NCBI RefSeq assembly: GCF_040581415.1
Contig: NZ_CP114014.1
Coordinates: 3,906,001 to 3,970,000 of the forward strand
Direction: 5' to 3'
DNA length: 64,000 bases
From: Paraconexibacter sp040581415
Lineage (GTDB): Bacteria > Actinomycetota > Thermoleophilia > Solirubrobacterales > Solirubrobacteraceae
Below the pieces are notes generated by a model, which was given only the letters and a program-made list of their open reading frames with translations, made no database searches and was not told the DNA's origin. The translations under genes and the position numbers were made by a program. Shown in pieces: positions 1 through 8,492 of this stretch (the stretch's first letter is position 1; each line of letters opens with the position of its first letter).

Positions 1-611
1 GCAGCGACGAGCGGACGGTCGGCGCCGTCCTGTGGCCGGCCGTCATCTTCTGCCTGTCGTTCACCGTGATGTTCGTGGCGCTCGGGATGACCGCCACCGG
101 GCTCGGATCGGCGCTGCGCGACAACATCGAGACGCTCGACCGGGTCGCGGGGATCTTCATCATCGTGATGGGCGTCTTCTTCCTGCTGACGCCGTTCGTC
201 GACCGCTTCAACCAGGAGTGGCGCCCGGAGACGCTGATGGCCAAGGCCGGCAGCGGAGGCCCCGTCGTGGCGGGCCTGGCCTTCGCGGTCGCGTGGACGC
301 CGTGCGTCGGGCCGACCCTGACGTCGATCCTCGCGACGGCGGCCACCAGCGACACGGTCGGCCAGGGCGGGGTCCTGCTCGCGTTCTACTCGGCCGGTCT
401 CGCGGTCCCGTTCCTGCTGACGGCGGTGGCCTTCGACCGGATGGCGTCCGCGTTCAAGTGGATCCGCGAGCACTACTCGATCATCACCGTGTTCAGCGGG
501 CTGATCCTCATCGGCATGGGCGTCCTGATGCTCACCGGCGAGCTCACGGTCCTGAACCGCAATGCCCAGGACGCCCTTGACAGCATCGGGCTGGACATCT
601 TCAACCGCTAG
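1..611 (+). CDS. ccdA: CcdA-type cytochrome c biogenesis / thiol-redox membrane protein (5' truncated)
   Basis: The reading frame is open from base 3, so the gene starts before the window. The visible part has four or five hydrophobic segments and the hallmark CcdA motif WTPCVGPTL (around bases 295-320), which carries one of the two intramembrane redox cysteines. CcdA/DsbD-like proteins pass reducing equivalents from cytoplasmic thioredoxin across the membrane, for cytochrome c maturation or extracytoplasmic thiol repair. The first transmembrane Cys would lie upstream and cannot be seen. The protein ends in a short polar tail after a last membrane helix. Confidence 0.85.
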   Translation, partial: SDERTVGAVLWPAVIFCLSFTVMFVALGMTATGLGSALRDNIETLDRVAGIFIIVMGVFFLLTPFVDRFNQEWRPETLMAKAGSGGPVVAGLAFAVAWTPCVGPTLTSILATAATSDTVGQGGVLLAFYSAGLAVPFLLTAVAFDRMASAFKWIREHYSIITVFSGLILIGMGVLMLTGELTVLNRNAQDALDSIGLDIFNR

Positions 612-616
612 TCGCA

Positions 617-631
617 CTTAGGTCGATTTCC
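617..631 (-). promoter_or_regulatory. GGAAATCGAC...CTAAG motif, copy 1
   Basis: Read on the minus strand this is GGAAATCGACCTAAG. The same 10-mer, followed by CTAAG after a five-base insert, occurs at 57635-57654, and a shorter variant at 57607-57625. Both places lie just upstream of genes for exported proteins. The role is unknown. Confidence 0.3.
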
Positions 632-653
632 GCCATATACCGTCGGAGTCGAC

Positions 654-659
654 TACGGT
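654..659 (+). promoter_or_regulatory. Putative -10 element (leaderless) of the exported-protein gene
   Basis: TACGGT ends six bases before the ATG at 666, with no Shine-Dalgarno sequence between. This suggests the transcript begins at or next to the start codon. I see no convincing -35 box. Confidence 0.35.
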
Positions 660-665
660 GCGGGC

Positions 666-1121
666 ATGCGGATCCGCCACGTCCTGCCGATCGCCGTGCT
701 GCTGGGGACGCTCGCCGTCCCGGCCGCCGCCGGACCCATCCGGACCTACACCGGGAAGGCGACCGCGACCGACGGCAGGTTCCGGTACGGCAAGGTGATC
801 GTGAAGACCAACGGGACGAAGGTCACGAAGATCGAGATCCAGGCGGTGACGACAATCGGCTGCGGCGGCTTCATGACGGTCGTCTTCGCACCGGGCGACC
901 CCGAGATCCAGATCACCAAGGGCTCGGCGACGATCAAGGGCGGCAAGTTCTCCGTCCGCTACCGCCCGGTTCGCTCGGTCGAGGAGCAGGAGACCGAGAT
1001 CAAGGCGACCATCACCGCCAAGTCGGTGACCGGCGGCACGTTCAAGTCGGGCGACCTGTCGACGCCGGCGCCCCTCGACGGCCTCTGCGCGAACGGCGGA
1101 CGCTTCAGCGCCAAGCGCTAG
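666..1121 (+). CDS. Small exported protein of unknown function
   Basis: This 151-residue protein has an N-terminal signal peptide (MRIRHVLPIAVLLGTLAVPAAAG, cleavage near residue 22) and a small, Lys/Thr-rich, probably all-beta mature domain with two cysteines (one in CGG near residue 60, one near the C-terminus) that could form a disulfide. I do not recognise the family. Its stop codon overlaps the convergent argS stop by three bases. The upstream region has a GGAAATCGAC-type motif in inverted orientation (617-631) that recurs before another exported gene at 57.6 kb. Confidence 0.7.
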   Translation: MRIRHVLPIAVLLGTLAVPAAAGPIRTYTGKATATDGRFRYGKVIVKTNGTKVTKIEIQAVTTIGCGGFMTVVFAPGDPEIQITKGSATIKGGKFSVRYRPVRSVEEQETEIKATITAKSVTGGTFKSGDLSTPAPLDGLCANGGRFSAKR

Positions 1122-2794
1122 GCGGCCGGCTCGGCTCCATCCGCGGCGCTTGCGTCGCGGTACATCTCCTGCGGGGCGCTGATGCCGAGCAGGTCGAGGC
1201 TGGTCGCCAGGACGTGCTGCGTCGCGCCGGCCAGCGCGGCGCGGAAGGACTCGGCGGGGTCGCCGACGATCAGGCAGTCGCGGTAGAACGCGGTGAACGT
1301 CTGCGCCAGCTCGAGCGCGAAGGCGACGACGCGGTGCGGCGCGCGGCGGTCGGCGGCGTCCGCGACGACCGGGCCGAACGTCAGCAGCGACTGGATGAGC
1401 GCGCGCTCGGACGGGTGCAGCGTCGCCCCGTCGGCGATGTCCGGGTCGGGCGTGGCCTCGCTGCGGGCCAGGATCGAGGCGATCCGGGCGTGGGCGTACT
1501 GCACGTAGAAGACCGGGTTGTCCGCCGACTGCGACTTCGCGAGGTCGAGGTCGAGGTCCATCGTCGTGTCGTGCGAGCGCGCGAGCAGGAACCAGCGCGC
1601 GGCGTCGACCCCGATCTCGGCCACCAGCTCGTCGAGCGTGACGAACTCCCCGGCGCGCTTGGACATCGACGCGCGCTCGGTGCCCGAGACCAGGTGGACG
1701 AACTGCATGATCAGCAGCTCGAGCTCGTCCTTGCCGCCGCCCAGCGCCTCGTACGCGCTGTGCATGCGGGTCATGTAGCCGTGGTGGTCGGCGCCCCAGA
1801 CGTCGAGCAGCAGGGTGAAGCCCCGCTCGCGCTTGTCCTGGTGGTAGGCGATGTCGGACGCGAAGTACGTGTGGTCGCCGGTGGACCGCTCCAGGACGCG
1901 GTCCTTGTCGTCCCCGAACTCCGTCGTCCGCAGCCACAGCGCACCGTCGTGGCGGTAGCTGCGGCCCTGCTCGGCGAGGACATCGAAGGCGTGCTGCACC
2001 TTGGACGGGCCGTCGTCGGCCGGGACGTCGTGCAGCGACTTCTCCGAGAACCACGTGTCGAACTCGACGCCGAACGCCGCCAGCGAGGTGCGGACGCGAT
2101 CGACCATCAGGTCCACCGCCTGCTGGGACACCGCGACGAGGTCGCCGTCAGCGGCGCCCGGGAGCGCGTCGGCGATCTCCTGCACGTAGGCGCCCTGGTA
2201 GCCGCCTTCGGGGACCTCCTCCCCGCGTGCCCGCGCCTGCACGGACTCGCCGAGCTTCACGATCTGCGAGCCGAAGTCGTTGACGTAGTACTCGCGGTGC
2301 ACGTCGTGCCCGAGGAAGCTCAGCATCCGGGCGAGTGCGTCGCCGTAGGCCGCGTTGCGGCTGCCGCCGACGTGCACGGGGCCCGTCGGGTTCGCAGAGA
2401 CGAACTCGACGTTGACCTTCTGGCGGCCGGGCGCAGCGGCCGGCACGCGGCCGAAGTCGTCGCCCGCGGCCAGGACGTCGGTCAGCGCCCGGGCGTGCCA
2501 GGCGTCGCTCATGAACAGGTTCAGGAACCCGGGGCCGGCGATCTCGGCCTTGGTCAGGTCGTCGCCGAGCTCGGTCGCGATCGCCTCCGCCAGTCGCGTG
2601 GCGACGTCCCGGGGGGACGACTTCAGCGCGCCCGCCAGCAGCATCGCCGCGTTCGTCGCGTAGTCGCCGTGCGAGGCCTGCTTGGGCCGCTCGAGCGTCG
2701 GCTCGCTCTTCGGCGTCGCGCCGAGTGCGGCCGCCGCACGGAGCACGGCGGCCCGGAGGTCGTCGACCGGAGTGCTCGCGGGGGCGTCTGACAT
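1118..2794 (-). CDS. argS: Arginyl-tRNA synthetase
   Basis: This cytoplasmic class I aminoacyl-tRNA synthetase charges tRNA-Arg with arginine. The 558 residues match the family length. An N-terminal Arg-tRNA-synthetase domain (about 1-110) precedes the Rossmann catalytic core with its HIGH-type motif, HVGG at residues 141-144, in SANPTGPVHVGG. The KMSKS loop is represented by MSKRAG (377-382), and a DALR-type anticodon-binding helical domain ends the protein. TATCGT lies seven bases before the ATG with no ribosome-binding site, so translation is probably leaderless. rlmH lies 42 bases upstream on the same strand. Confidence 0.97.
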   Translation of the reverse strand: MSDAPASTPVDDLRAAVLRAAAALGATPKSEPTLERPKQASHGDYATNAAMLLAGALKSSPRDVATRLAEAIATELGDDLTKAEIAGPGFLNLFMSDAWHARALTDVLAAGDDFGRVPAAAPGRQKVNVEFVSANPTGPVHVGGSRNAAYGDALARMLSFLGHDVHREYYVNDFGSQIVKLGESVQARARGEEVPEGGYQGAYVQEIADALPGAADGDLVAVSQQAVDLMVDRVRTSLAAFGVEFDTWFSEKSLHDVPADDGPSKVQHAFDVLAEQGRSYRHDGALWLRTTEFGDDKDRVLERSTGDHTYFASDIAYHQDKRERGFTLLLDVWGADHHGYMTRMHSAYEALGGGKDELELLIMQFVHLVSGTERASMSKRAGEFVTLDELVAEIGVDAARWFLLARSHDTTMDLDLDLAKSQSADNPVFYVQYAHARIASILARSEATPDPDIADGATLHPSERALIQSLLTFGPVVADAADRRAPHRVVAFALELAQTFTAFYRDCLIVGDPAESFRAALAGATQHVLATSLDLLGISAPQEMYRDASAADGAEPAA

Positions 2795-2801
2795 GGCCGG
2801 G

Positions 2802-2807
2802 ACGATA
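2802..2807 (-). promoter_or_regulatory. Putative -10 element of argS
   Basis: On the minus strand TATCGT ends seven bases before the argS ATG. The gap has no purine-rich ribosome-binding site, so a leaderless mRNA is likely. A -35 box is not evident. Confidence 0.35.
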
Positions 2808-2836
2808 GAGGCAGCCCGCCTCGGCGCAGCGGCTCG

Positions 2837-3247
2837 TCAGTGGTGGTAGGGCTCGCCCGCCAGGATCTTGTGGCCGCGGTACAGCTGTTCGAGCAGCACG
2901 ACCCGGGCCAGTTGGTGTGGCAGCGTCATCGGGCCGAGCGACAGGCGGTGGTCGATGCCGTCCACCTCGTCCATCCCGAAGGCGCCCGCGATGACGAAGC
3001 ACAGGTCGCGCCCGGACATGCGGCGTTCCTCGAGGAACGCGCTGAACTGCAGCGAGTCGTAGGTGCGGCCCTCGCTGTGCAGCTGCGAGACGAACGCGCG
3101 CTCCGGGATGCGGCGCTGGACCTGGTCCTCCTCCCGCACCTCGATCAGCTCCAGGCGCACGTAGCGGCTCATGAGCTTCTCGTAGTGCGCGATGTCGTCG
3201 GCGTAGGGGGGCCGGAGCCGGCCGACGGAGAGAACGGTGAGGCGCAT
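2837..3247 (-). CDS. rlmH: 23S rRNA (pseudouridine-1915-N3) methyltransferase
   Basis: This 136-residue SPOUT-class methyltransferase modifies pseudouridine 1915 in helix 69 of 23S rRNA, using SAM. The family signatures are present: the N-terminal MRLTVLSVGRLR strand, the central DLCFVIAGAFGMD (usual FVIGGAxG) that forms the trefoil-knot cofactor site, and the C-terminal EQLYRGHKILAGEPYHH. Length is slightly under the usual 155-160 residues. It lies directly upstream of argS, so the two may be co-transcribed. Confidence 0.95.
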   Translation of the reverse strand: MRLTVLSVGRLRPPYADDIAHYEKLMSRYVRLELIEVREEDQVQRRIPERAFVSQLHSEGRTYDSLQFSAFLEERRMSGRDLCFVIAGAFGMDEVDGIDHRLSLGPMTLPHQLARVVLLEQLYRGHKILAGEPYHH

Positions 3248-3316
3248 CGGGCGGGGCCGAGTCTATTGCGCGCCAGCGCGGGTCTTGCCGGGCCCGGAGT
3301 CCGCGGCGACGCCGAA

Positions 3317-3360
3317 CGTCGATTCCCCACGCCCAGACGCGGGGAAACGGACGCTCGACG
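3317..3360. terminator. Hairpin between the surface-protein operon and rlmH
   Basis: Nested inverted repeats are visible: an inner TTCCCC (3323-3328) with GGGGAA (3341-3346), and an outer CGTCGA (3317-3322) with TCGACG (3355-3360), separated by a bulge. It lies 31 bases beyond the stop of the gene at 3392-4699 and is probably its terminator. There is no T-run. Confidence 0.4.
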
Positions 3361-3391
3361 CAACGGCCCCGCCCACCCGGCCCTGCTGCGA

Positions 3392-4699
3392 TCAGGTGGT
3401 CGCCGCCAGCCGTCGCCGCAGGCGCAGCGTGTAGCCCGCCGCCGAGACGCAGACCGCCAGCAGCAGCGCCGCGCAGCCGCCCAGCACGAGCGGGACGTGG
3501 GCCGCTGCCCAGTCCTCCAGCCGCGTCCACCGGCCGGGGCCGTCCCCGGCGCGGAAGACGACCTCACGGCGGTCGAGCTCCCGGCCGCCGCCCTCGAGCG
3601 TGACGACCAGGCGCCGGCGTCCCTCGGACACGCCCGGCAGGCGCAGCTCCACGGTCCGCCGCCCACCCGCGGGCACGGCGGAAGCGCCGGATATCGCGCC
3701 GCTCGCAAGCAGCTGCTGCCCGCCCGCGGACCGCAGCTGCCAGGCGCCGCGGACCGGCGCGGCCGCCGTCCCCCGGTTGACGAGCTCCAGCTGCGCCGTG
3801 AACGCGCGGTCACTACCGGGCTGCGGCACCGGCAGCGCGGCGATCCGCAGGTCGGGTGTGGGGAGCGTCCCGTTCGCGACCAGGCGCAGCGGCAGGGTGA
3901 CCGTCGTGACCGAACGACCGGAGCGGACGACCGCACGCGCCGTGTAGCGGCCGGCGGGCAGCGGGCGGGCGACGACGGCGGGCAGCTCGCGGTCGGCGCC
4001 GGGCAGCACGTTGCCGGTGGCGAACGTCGCGCGGCCGACGACGCGACCGCGGGCGTCGCGGATCCGCAGCCGGGCGGCCGGCCGACCGTGGATCGTCCCG
4101 GCGCCGCGCACGCGGACCAGCAGCCGCAGCGCACGTGCGGGGGCCTGCTCGGCGCGCAGCCCGGTGGCGGTCGTGAGGGCCGTCGCCGGCCGCGAACGGC
4201 TCGGGTAGGTCAGCAGCAGGTTCGCGGTCAGCCGCAGGCGGGCGGTCACGGCGTTCCGGGCGGCGCTCGCCCGTCGCGGCACCGCTTCGAAGAGGATGAC
4301 CCCGTAGGCCCCGCGGCCAGTCTGCGGACGGCGGGCGACAACGGTCGCGACCACGGCCCGCGACCGGCCCGCCCGCAGCGTGAACCGTGCCGGGCGCACG
4401 CGGACGAACGCACGCCCGTCCCGGCGCGCGCGTGGGCCCAGACCGTACACGGGCAGCCCCGACAGCTCCTGCCGCGCCACCAGCCCGGTGGCGACGACGT
4501 CCAGGTCGCGCCCGGTGGTGTTGGTGACGCGGACGGGCCGCAGGCGGTCACCGGCCTGCACGCGCGCGGCGACCGACGACGGGGTGATCAGCACGCCCCC
4601 GTCCGCACGCGCCGACGGGGCGGCGGCGCCGCCGATGAGCGCCACGAGGGCCAGGGCGAGCGTGGCGACGGCACGCGAGAGGAGATGTCTAGAACGCAT
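3392..4699 (-). CDS. Membrane-anchored surface protein with chaperone/WxL-PGBD-like N-terminal domain
   Basis: This 435-residue protein has a signal peptide (about 1-32), repeated immunoglobulin-like beta domains, then one transmembrane helix (about 405-428) and a short basic tail (RLRRRL). The first domain (ITPSSVAARVQAGDRLRPVRVTN..) resembles the peptidoglycan-binding domain of WxL/DUF916-type proteins and other extracellular chaperone-like folds that stress 'VTNT' sandwiches; this assignment is by pattern only. Its ATG overlaps the stop of the preceding gene by 11 bases. It is the last of three genes, the first two being paralogous exported proteins, so it may anchor or assemble them on the cell surface. 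Confidence 0.7.
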   Translation of the reverse strand: MRSRHLLSRAVATLALALVALIGGAAAPSARADGGVLITPSSVAARVQAGDRLRPVRVTNTTGRDLDVVATGLVARQELSGLPVYGLGPRARRDGRAFVRVRPARFTLRAGRSRAVVATVVARRPQTGRGAYGVILFEAVPRRASAARNAVTARLRLTANLLLTYPSRSRPATALTTATGLRAEQAPARALRLLVRVRGAGTIHGRPAARLRIRDARGRVVGRATFATGNVLPGADRELPAVVARPLPAGRYTARAVVRSGRSVTTVTLPLRLVANGTLPTPDLRIAALPVPQPGSDRAFTAQLELVNRGTAAAPVRGAWQLRSAGGQQLLASGAISGASAVPAGGRRTVELRLPGVSEGRRRLVVTLEGGGRELDRREVVFRAGDGPGRWTRLEDWAAAHVPLVLGGCAALLLAVCVSAAGYTLRLRRRLAATT

Positions 4700-5225
4700 G
4701 ATCGGCGGTGTAGGTGACCTGGATGCGGTAGCTGTTGGGACTGGCTCGGCGATCGGAGAACGAGCTGCGCAGCCGGTACCGGACGCCGAGGTCGTGGGTG
4801 CCGCAGAGCAGCCCGATGAGGCATCCGGTCGGGCCGAGCCCGGTGCCGAGCAGGTACGGCGTGGAGTTCAGGGCACGCCAGACCGGCGTGGTCGGCGTCC
4901 CGTCGTACGACGTCCGCGCGACCTCCAGGGCGTTCGCCAGGATCTTCGGCGCCGCGACGACGTAGGCGGCGCCCGTCCACTCCTTCGGGCGGCCGTCGAC
5001 GAGGTCGGTGCTGACCTTGACCCCGTAGGCGACGTTCGAGGACACGGTGAGCGCCTGCTGGGCCGTCACGGTCGTCGTCCCGGCGCTCACGGTCCCGAGG
5101 GCGAGCGGGGACGCCGGCATCGACAGCTGCAGGCAGGGCGACAGCAGCGAGACGGAGCACAGGGCGTGGGCGGGTGCGGGCGCGGCGGCCAGGGCCGTGC
5201 AGGCCACGGCCACCGTGCCCGCCAC
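4689..5225 (-). CDS. Exported protein, paralogue of the next upstream gene (WTGAAYV family)
   Basis: The chosen GTG start at 5225 lies four bases after the upstream stop and gives a 178-residue protein beginning with a hydrophobic signal sequence that ends ..APAPAHA. Longer starts would run deep into the upstream gene. The mature part aligns with the protein at 5230-5802: both have (K/L)xSTDxVDG, then EWTGAAYV, then PKxLA, and a terminal YRIxVxxxxxxG/F strand. Four extra cysteines occur here (CSVSLLSPC and CLIGLLC). The function is unknown; cell-surface or matrix subunits are plausible. Confidence 0.65.
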   Translation of the reverse strand: MAGTVAVACTALAAAPAPAHALCSVSLLSPCLQLSMPASPLALGTVSAGTTTVTAQQALTVSSNVAYGVKVSTDLVDGRPKEWTGAAYVVAAPKILANALEVARTSYDGTPTTPVWRALNSTPYLLGTGLGPTGCLIGLLCGTHDLGVRYRLRSSFSDRRASPNSYRIQVTYTADHAF

Positions 5226-5229
5226 GGCT

Positions 5230-5802
5230 CTAGTAGCCCTGCGCCACGTCGAAGCTGACGAGGATCCGGTAGTCGTTCGAGCCGGCACTGGCATCGGCGT
5301 AGGAGACGGTCTGCCTGTACTCGAGCGCGACGTCGACACCGGAGTCGCCCGTGACGCCCTGTGCGCCCGTGGCAAGCGCCGGGGTCGAGGTGAAGGCGGC
5401 GAACGACGCGCCGGGGTTGACCCCGCCGACCGTGTGCGGGCGCCACGTCAGGGGGTGGGCGAGGACCTTCGGCGTCGAGGCGACGTAGGCGGCGCCCGTC
5501 CACTCGCGCATGATCCCGTCGACGGCGTCGGTAGAGGCCTTCAGGCCCCACGACGCGTTCGACTTCACGTTGACGGTCTGGTCGGCCGACGTCGGCGTGC
5601 CCGGGCTCAGGTTCCCCCAGGCGTACGCGCTCGGGAACGTCGCCTCGAGCGTGCTGGCGACGTCGGCGGTGACCGACTGCGAGCCGGTCGCCGAGGTGGC
5701 GGCAAGCGTCGCCGACGGCAGGACGGCGGCCGCCGCGAGGACCGCGGCGACGGCGGCGGTGCCGGTGAGCAGGAAGGTCGTGTGGGTGCTGCGGCGGGCC
5801 AT
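5230..5802 (-). CDS. Exported protein, first gene of a three-gene surface operon (WTGAAYV family)
   Basis: The 190-residue product has an N-terminal signal peptide (cleavage near residue 35, ..LPSATLAAT). The mature domain is Ser/Thr/Val-rich and probably all-beta. It shares STDAVDG and EWTGAAYV with its downstream neighbour, which marks a tandem duplication followed by divergence. No cysteine is present, unlike the neighbour. The arrangement of small exported proteins with a membrane-anchored beta-sandwich protein recalls WxL-type or TasA/camelysin-type surface systems, but I cannot assign the family. Confidence 0.7.
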   Translation of the reverse strand: MARRSTHTTFLLTGTAAVAAVLAAAAVLPSATLAATSATGSQSVTADVASTLEATFPSAYAWGNLSPGTPTSADQTVNVKSNASWGLKASTDAVDGIMREWTGAAYVASTPKVLAHPLTWRPHTVGGVNPGASFAAFTSTPALATGAQGVTGDSGVDVALEYRQTVSYADASAGSNDYRILVSFDVAQGY

Positions 5803-5887
5803 CGGTCTCGCTCCATCCGTGGTGCGGTTTCAGTAGGCCGGATGGTCGGCGCAGCGCCGTGGTTCTTGAGCGGCGGACGCCCGCGGG

Positions 5888-7117
5888 TCAGCGTCCGCCG
5901 GCGCGCTTCTGCGCCTCACCGGCCCCGATCCGCTCACGGATGGTCGGATGGGTCCCGAAGAGCCACTGCGACAGCCGGGGCGGGTCGGGATTGCTGATGT
6001 TCTGCAGCGTGATGCGGCGCTCGAAGGCGATGAACGCGTCCGGATCCCGGGTCAGCTCCAGCGCGAACGTGTCCGCGCGCGCCTCGACCCGGCGCGAGAG
6101 CTGGTTCGAGATCCACGTCATCGGCAGGGCGACGAGCGCCAGCGCGAGGACCAGGGCGGGCAGCGTCCCCGGCCCGGCGGCGTCACCGCGCGCACCGCGG
6201 GGCGCCAGCGCCTCCCCCAGGCGCGCGACCGCCAGCGTCCCGAACGGCGCGACCAGGAGCAGGTACAGCAGCCCGCGCGGGACGTCGTGCCGTCGCACGT
6301 GCCCCAGCTCGTGGGCGATCACCAGCCGGCGCTCGGCCCGGGTGAACCGGCGCAGGAGCGTGTCGTAGATGACGACGCGCTTGGTGTGGCCCAAGCCGGT
6401 GACGTACGCGTTCGCCGCGGTCGTGCGGCGGCTGGCGTCCACCACCTGGACGTCGTCGACCTCCACTCCGGCCGCCCGGGCCAGCTGCAGGACGTCGGCC
6501 CGGGCCTGGCCCCGCAGCGGGGTGAAGTCGTTGAAGAGCGGGTCCAGGACGACCGGGCCCGCGGTGACGAACAGCGCGCCGAGGACGACGATCAGCCCGC
6601 TGCCGGGGATCCACCAGCGGCGCGGGGCCCGCCGCACGACGGCGATCGCGATCGCCGCCACGGGGGCGGCCATGAGCGCACCGACCGCCGTGCGCCGCAG
6701 GAGGTCGGCCGCCCACGCCCCCCAGTCCTGCGTCGACAGGCCGACGTCCACGGCGCGTGCGTGGGCCACGGCGTCGAGCGGCACGGTGACGAGCGCGAGC
6801 GCGAGGCTCAGCGCCGCCCCGGCTGCCGCGCCCGCGACGATCGGCCGCTTCCTGACGCGCGTCAACCACTCCGGGGGCCGCGCCACGAGGGCGATCAGCA
6901 ACAGGGCCTTGAGCGCGAGGGCGGCCAACGCGATCCACAACACACCGTCGCGGTAGTCGCGCGCACGGTCGATCGCCGCGGCGCTGAAGTACCCTGTGAT
7001 GTCGATCGGCCGCGGTTCCAGCACCCCGGAACGCGGGGACATCAGGAGCACCGCCCCCTCTGCTGCCAGCAGCGCCGCGACAACGACGGCAGCGAGGCGC
7101 ACCTTTCGCCGATCCAC
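5888..7117 (-). CDS. M48 family (Ste24-like) membrane zinc metalloprotease
   Basis: This integral-membrane protease has 409 residues. Hydrophobic segments fill the first 190 residues, and the zinc motif HELGH lies at 269-273 in LVIAHELGHVRRHD, followed by more membrane segments. A downstream glutamate in the RRVEARAD stretch is the likely third zinc ligand. The C-terminal HPTIRERI is typical of Ste24/HtpX-like proteins, which cleave CAAX-type or misfolded membrane proteins. The start is GTG. The gene is divergent from the phosphoesterase at 7147, with only 29 bases between the start codons. Confidence 0.9.
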   Translation of the reverse strand: MDRRKVRLAAVVVAALLAAEGAVLLMSPRSGVLEPRPIDITGYFSAAAIDRARDYRDGVLWIALAALALKALLLIALVARPPEWLTRVRKRPIVAGAAAGAALSLALALVTVPLDAVAHARAVDVGLSTQDWGAWAADLLRRTAVGALMAAPVAAIAIAVVRRAPRRWWIPGSGLIVVLGALFVTAGPVVLDPLFNDFTPLRGQARADVLQLARAAGVEVDDVQVVDASRRTTAANAYVTGLGHTKRVVIYDTLLRRFTRAERRLVIAHELGHVRRHDVPRGLLYLLLVAPFGTLAVARLGEALAPRGARGDAAGPGTLPALVLALALVALPMTWISNQLSRRVEARADTFALELTRDPDAFIAFERRITLQNISNPDPPRLSQWLFGTHPTIRERIGAGEAQKRAGGR

Positions 7118-7146
7118 CCCCGTAGGTCTACCACCCCGCCCGCGTC

Positions 7147-7878
7147 ATGCTCGCCGCCGTCCTCTCCGACATCCACGCCAACCGCCAGGCCTTCGAGGCC
7201 GTGCTGGCGGACGCCCGCTCCGCGGCGGTCGACGAGATCTGGTGCCTGGGCGACATCGTCGGCTACGGCGGCGATCCCGAGGCCTGCGTCCAGCTCGCGC
7301 TCACCGAGTGCGACCTGCTGCTGGGCGGAAACCACGACCTTGCGGTCGTCGGCCGGCTCTCGATCGACGACTTCTCCCCGCGGGCCCGCGAATCGACGCA
7401 GTGGACGGCGCGCACGCTCAGCCCCGCTGCGATCGCAGCCCTGACCCCGCTTGAGAGCCTGGCCGAGCGCGAGGCCATCGGCCTGTACCACGGCAGCCCG
7501 CGGCATCCCGTGTGGGAGTACGTCATCACCGCTGCGCTGGCCGACCTGTGCCTGGACAGCGCCGCGCAGCGCGTCTGCGTGGTCGGCCACTCGCACGTCG
7601 CCGGTGCGTTCAGCCGCAGCAACGGCCGCCCGGCGACGGGCGCCGTCCGCCGTGCGGGTGACGTGAACGACCTCTCGACGGGCGAGTGGCTGCTGAACCC
7701 AGGCAGCGTCGGACAGCCGCGCGACGGCGATCCCCGGGCTGCGTGGATGACGATCGACACGAGCACCGGTGCCGCGACCTGGCGCCGCAGCGACTACGAC
7801 ATCGCCACCGCCCAGGCGGCGATCCGGGCGGCCGACCTGCCTGATTCCCTGGCCGAGCGGCTTCAGTACGGTCAATGA
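7147..7878 (+). CDS. Metallophosphoesterase (YfcE/MJ0936-like, calcineurin fold)
   Basis: The 243-residue cytoplasmic protein has the dinuclear metal motifs of calcineurin-like phosphoesterases: D-x-H (SDIHAN, residue 8 on), GDxxG (LGDIVGYGG), GNHD (GGNHDLAV), and the C-terminal GHSHV followed by NPGSVGQPRDGDPRA. It should hydrolyse a phosphodiester or phosphomonoester; the natural substrate is unknown. It heads a three-gene operon: the next start codon overlaps its stop (ATGA), and a Ser/Thr kinase follows. A phosphatase role opposing that kinase is conceivable but not shown by the sequence. Confidence 0.9.
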   Translation: MLAAVLSDIHANRQAFEAVLADARSAAVDEIWCLGDIVGYGGDPEACVQLALTECDLLLGGNHDLAVVGRLSIDDFSPRARESTQWTARTLSPAAIAALTPLESLAEREAIGLYHGSPRHPVWEYVITAALADLCLDSAAQRVCVVGHSHVAGAFSRSNGRPATGAVRRAGDVNDLSTGEWLLNPGSVGQPRDGDPRAAWMTIDTSTGAATWRRSDYDIATAQAAIRAADLPDSLAERLQYGQ

Positions 7879-8492
7879 CGATGCGGCTGGCTCCTTCCCT
7901 CTGCGCGCTCCTGCTCGGCGCCGGCACCGCGTTCGCGGCCGGCTGCGGCGACCGCTCCGGCCTGCTGCCCCCAAGCGCCGCCAACGAGGTCAAGTCCGAG
8001 CTCGGGACGGTGCGCGACGAGGTCGACGCGGGCAACTGCCCGGGCGCCGGGACCGCCATCGACCGGGCCCGCAGCGCGGTCAACAACGTCGAGGGCCTCG
8101 ACGCGAAGCTCAGGAGCCACCTGCTGGGCGGCATCGGCACCCTCGCGGGGCGGGCGAAGCAGGAGTGCGTGCAGGACAAGCCCGACCGGGAGACCGAGCC
8201 CGACACCACCACGACCGACACGACCGACACGACGCCGACCACTCCGGAGACCACGCCGACCGACACGGACCCGGTCGAGCCCCCGCCCACCGACCCCGGC
8301 GTCCCGAGCACCCCGGTCGAGCCGACCGTCCCCGACCCCGACGGCGGCGTGAGCCCCGACGACCCGTCGTTCGACCCCGGCGGCGCCACGCCCGACACCG
8401 GCGGGGCCGATCCGGGCGACGCCGGTGCCGGCGATGACGGCTTCGGCGCGCGCGACCGTGACAACGGGGGCGTCGAGGGGTATTACCCATGA
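7875..8492 (+). CDS. Exported Pro/Thr/Asp-rich protein, probable lipoprotein
   Basis: The N-terminal hydrophobic stretch ends in FAAGC (Cys24), a weak lipobox. Residues 30-100 form a compact helical region with two cysteines. The last 100 residues are a low-complexity Thr/Pro/Asp/Gly linker, probably a wall-spanning extension. Both ends overlap the neighbouring genes: ATGA with the phosphoesterase, and four bases with the kinase start. Translational coupling suggests joint function with the kinase, perhaps as its extracytoplasmic partner, but this is inference. I do not recognise a family. Confidence 0.7.
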   Translation: MTMRLAPSLCALLLGAGTAFAAGCGDRSGLLPPSAANEVKSELGTVRDEVDAGNCPGAGTAIDRARSAVNNVEGLDAKLRSHLLGGIGTLAGRAKQECVQDKPDRETEPDTTTTDTTDTTPTTPETTPTDTDPVEPPPTDPGVPSTPVEPTVPDPDGGVSPDDPSFDPGGATPDTGGADPGDAGAGDDGFGARDRDNGGVEGYYP

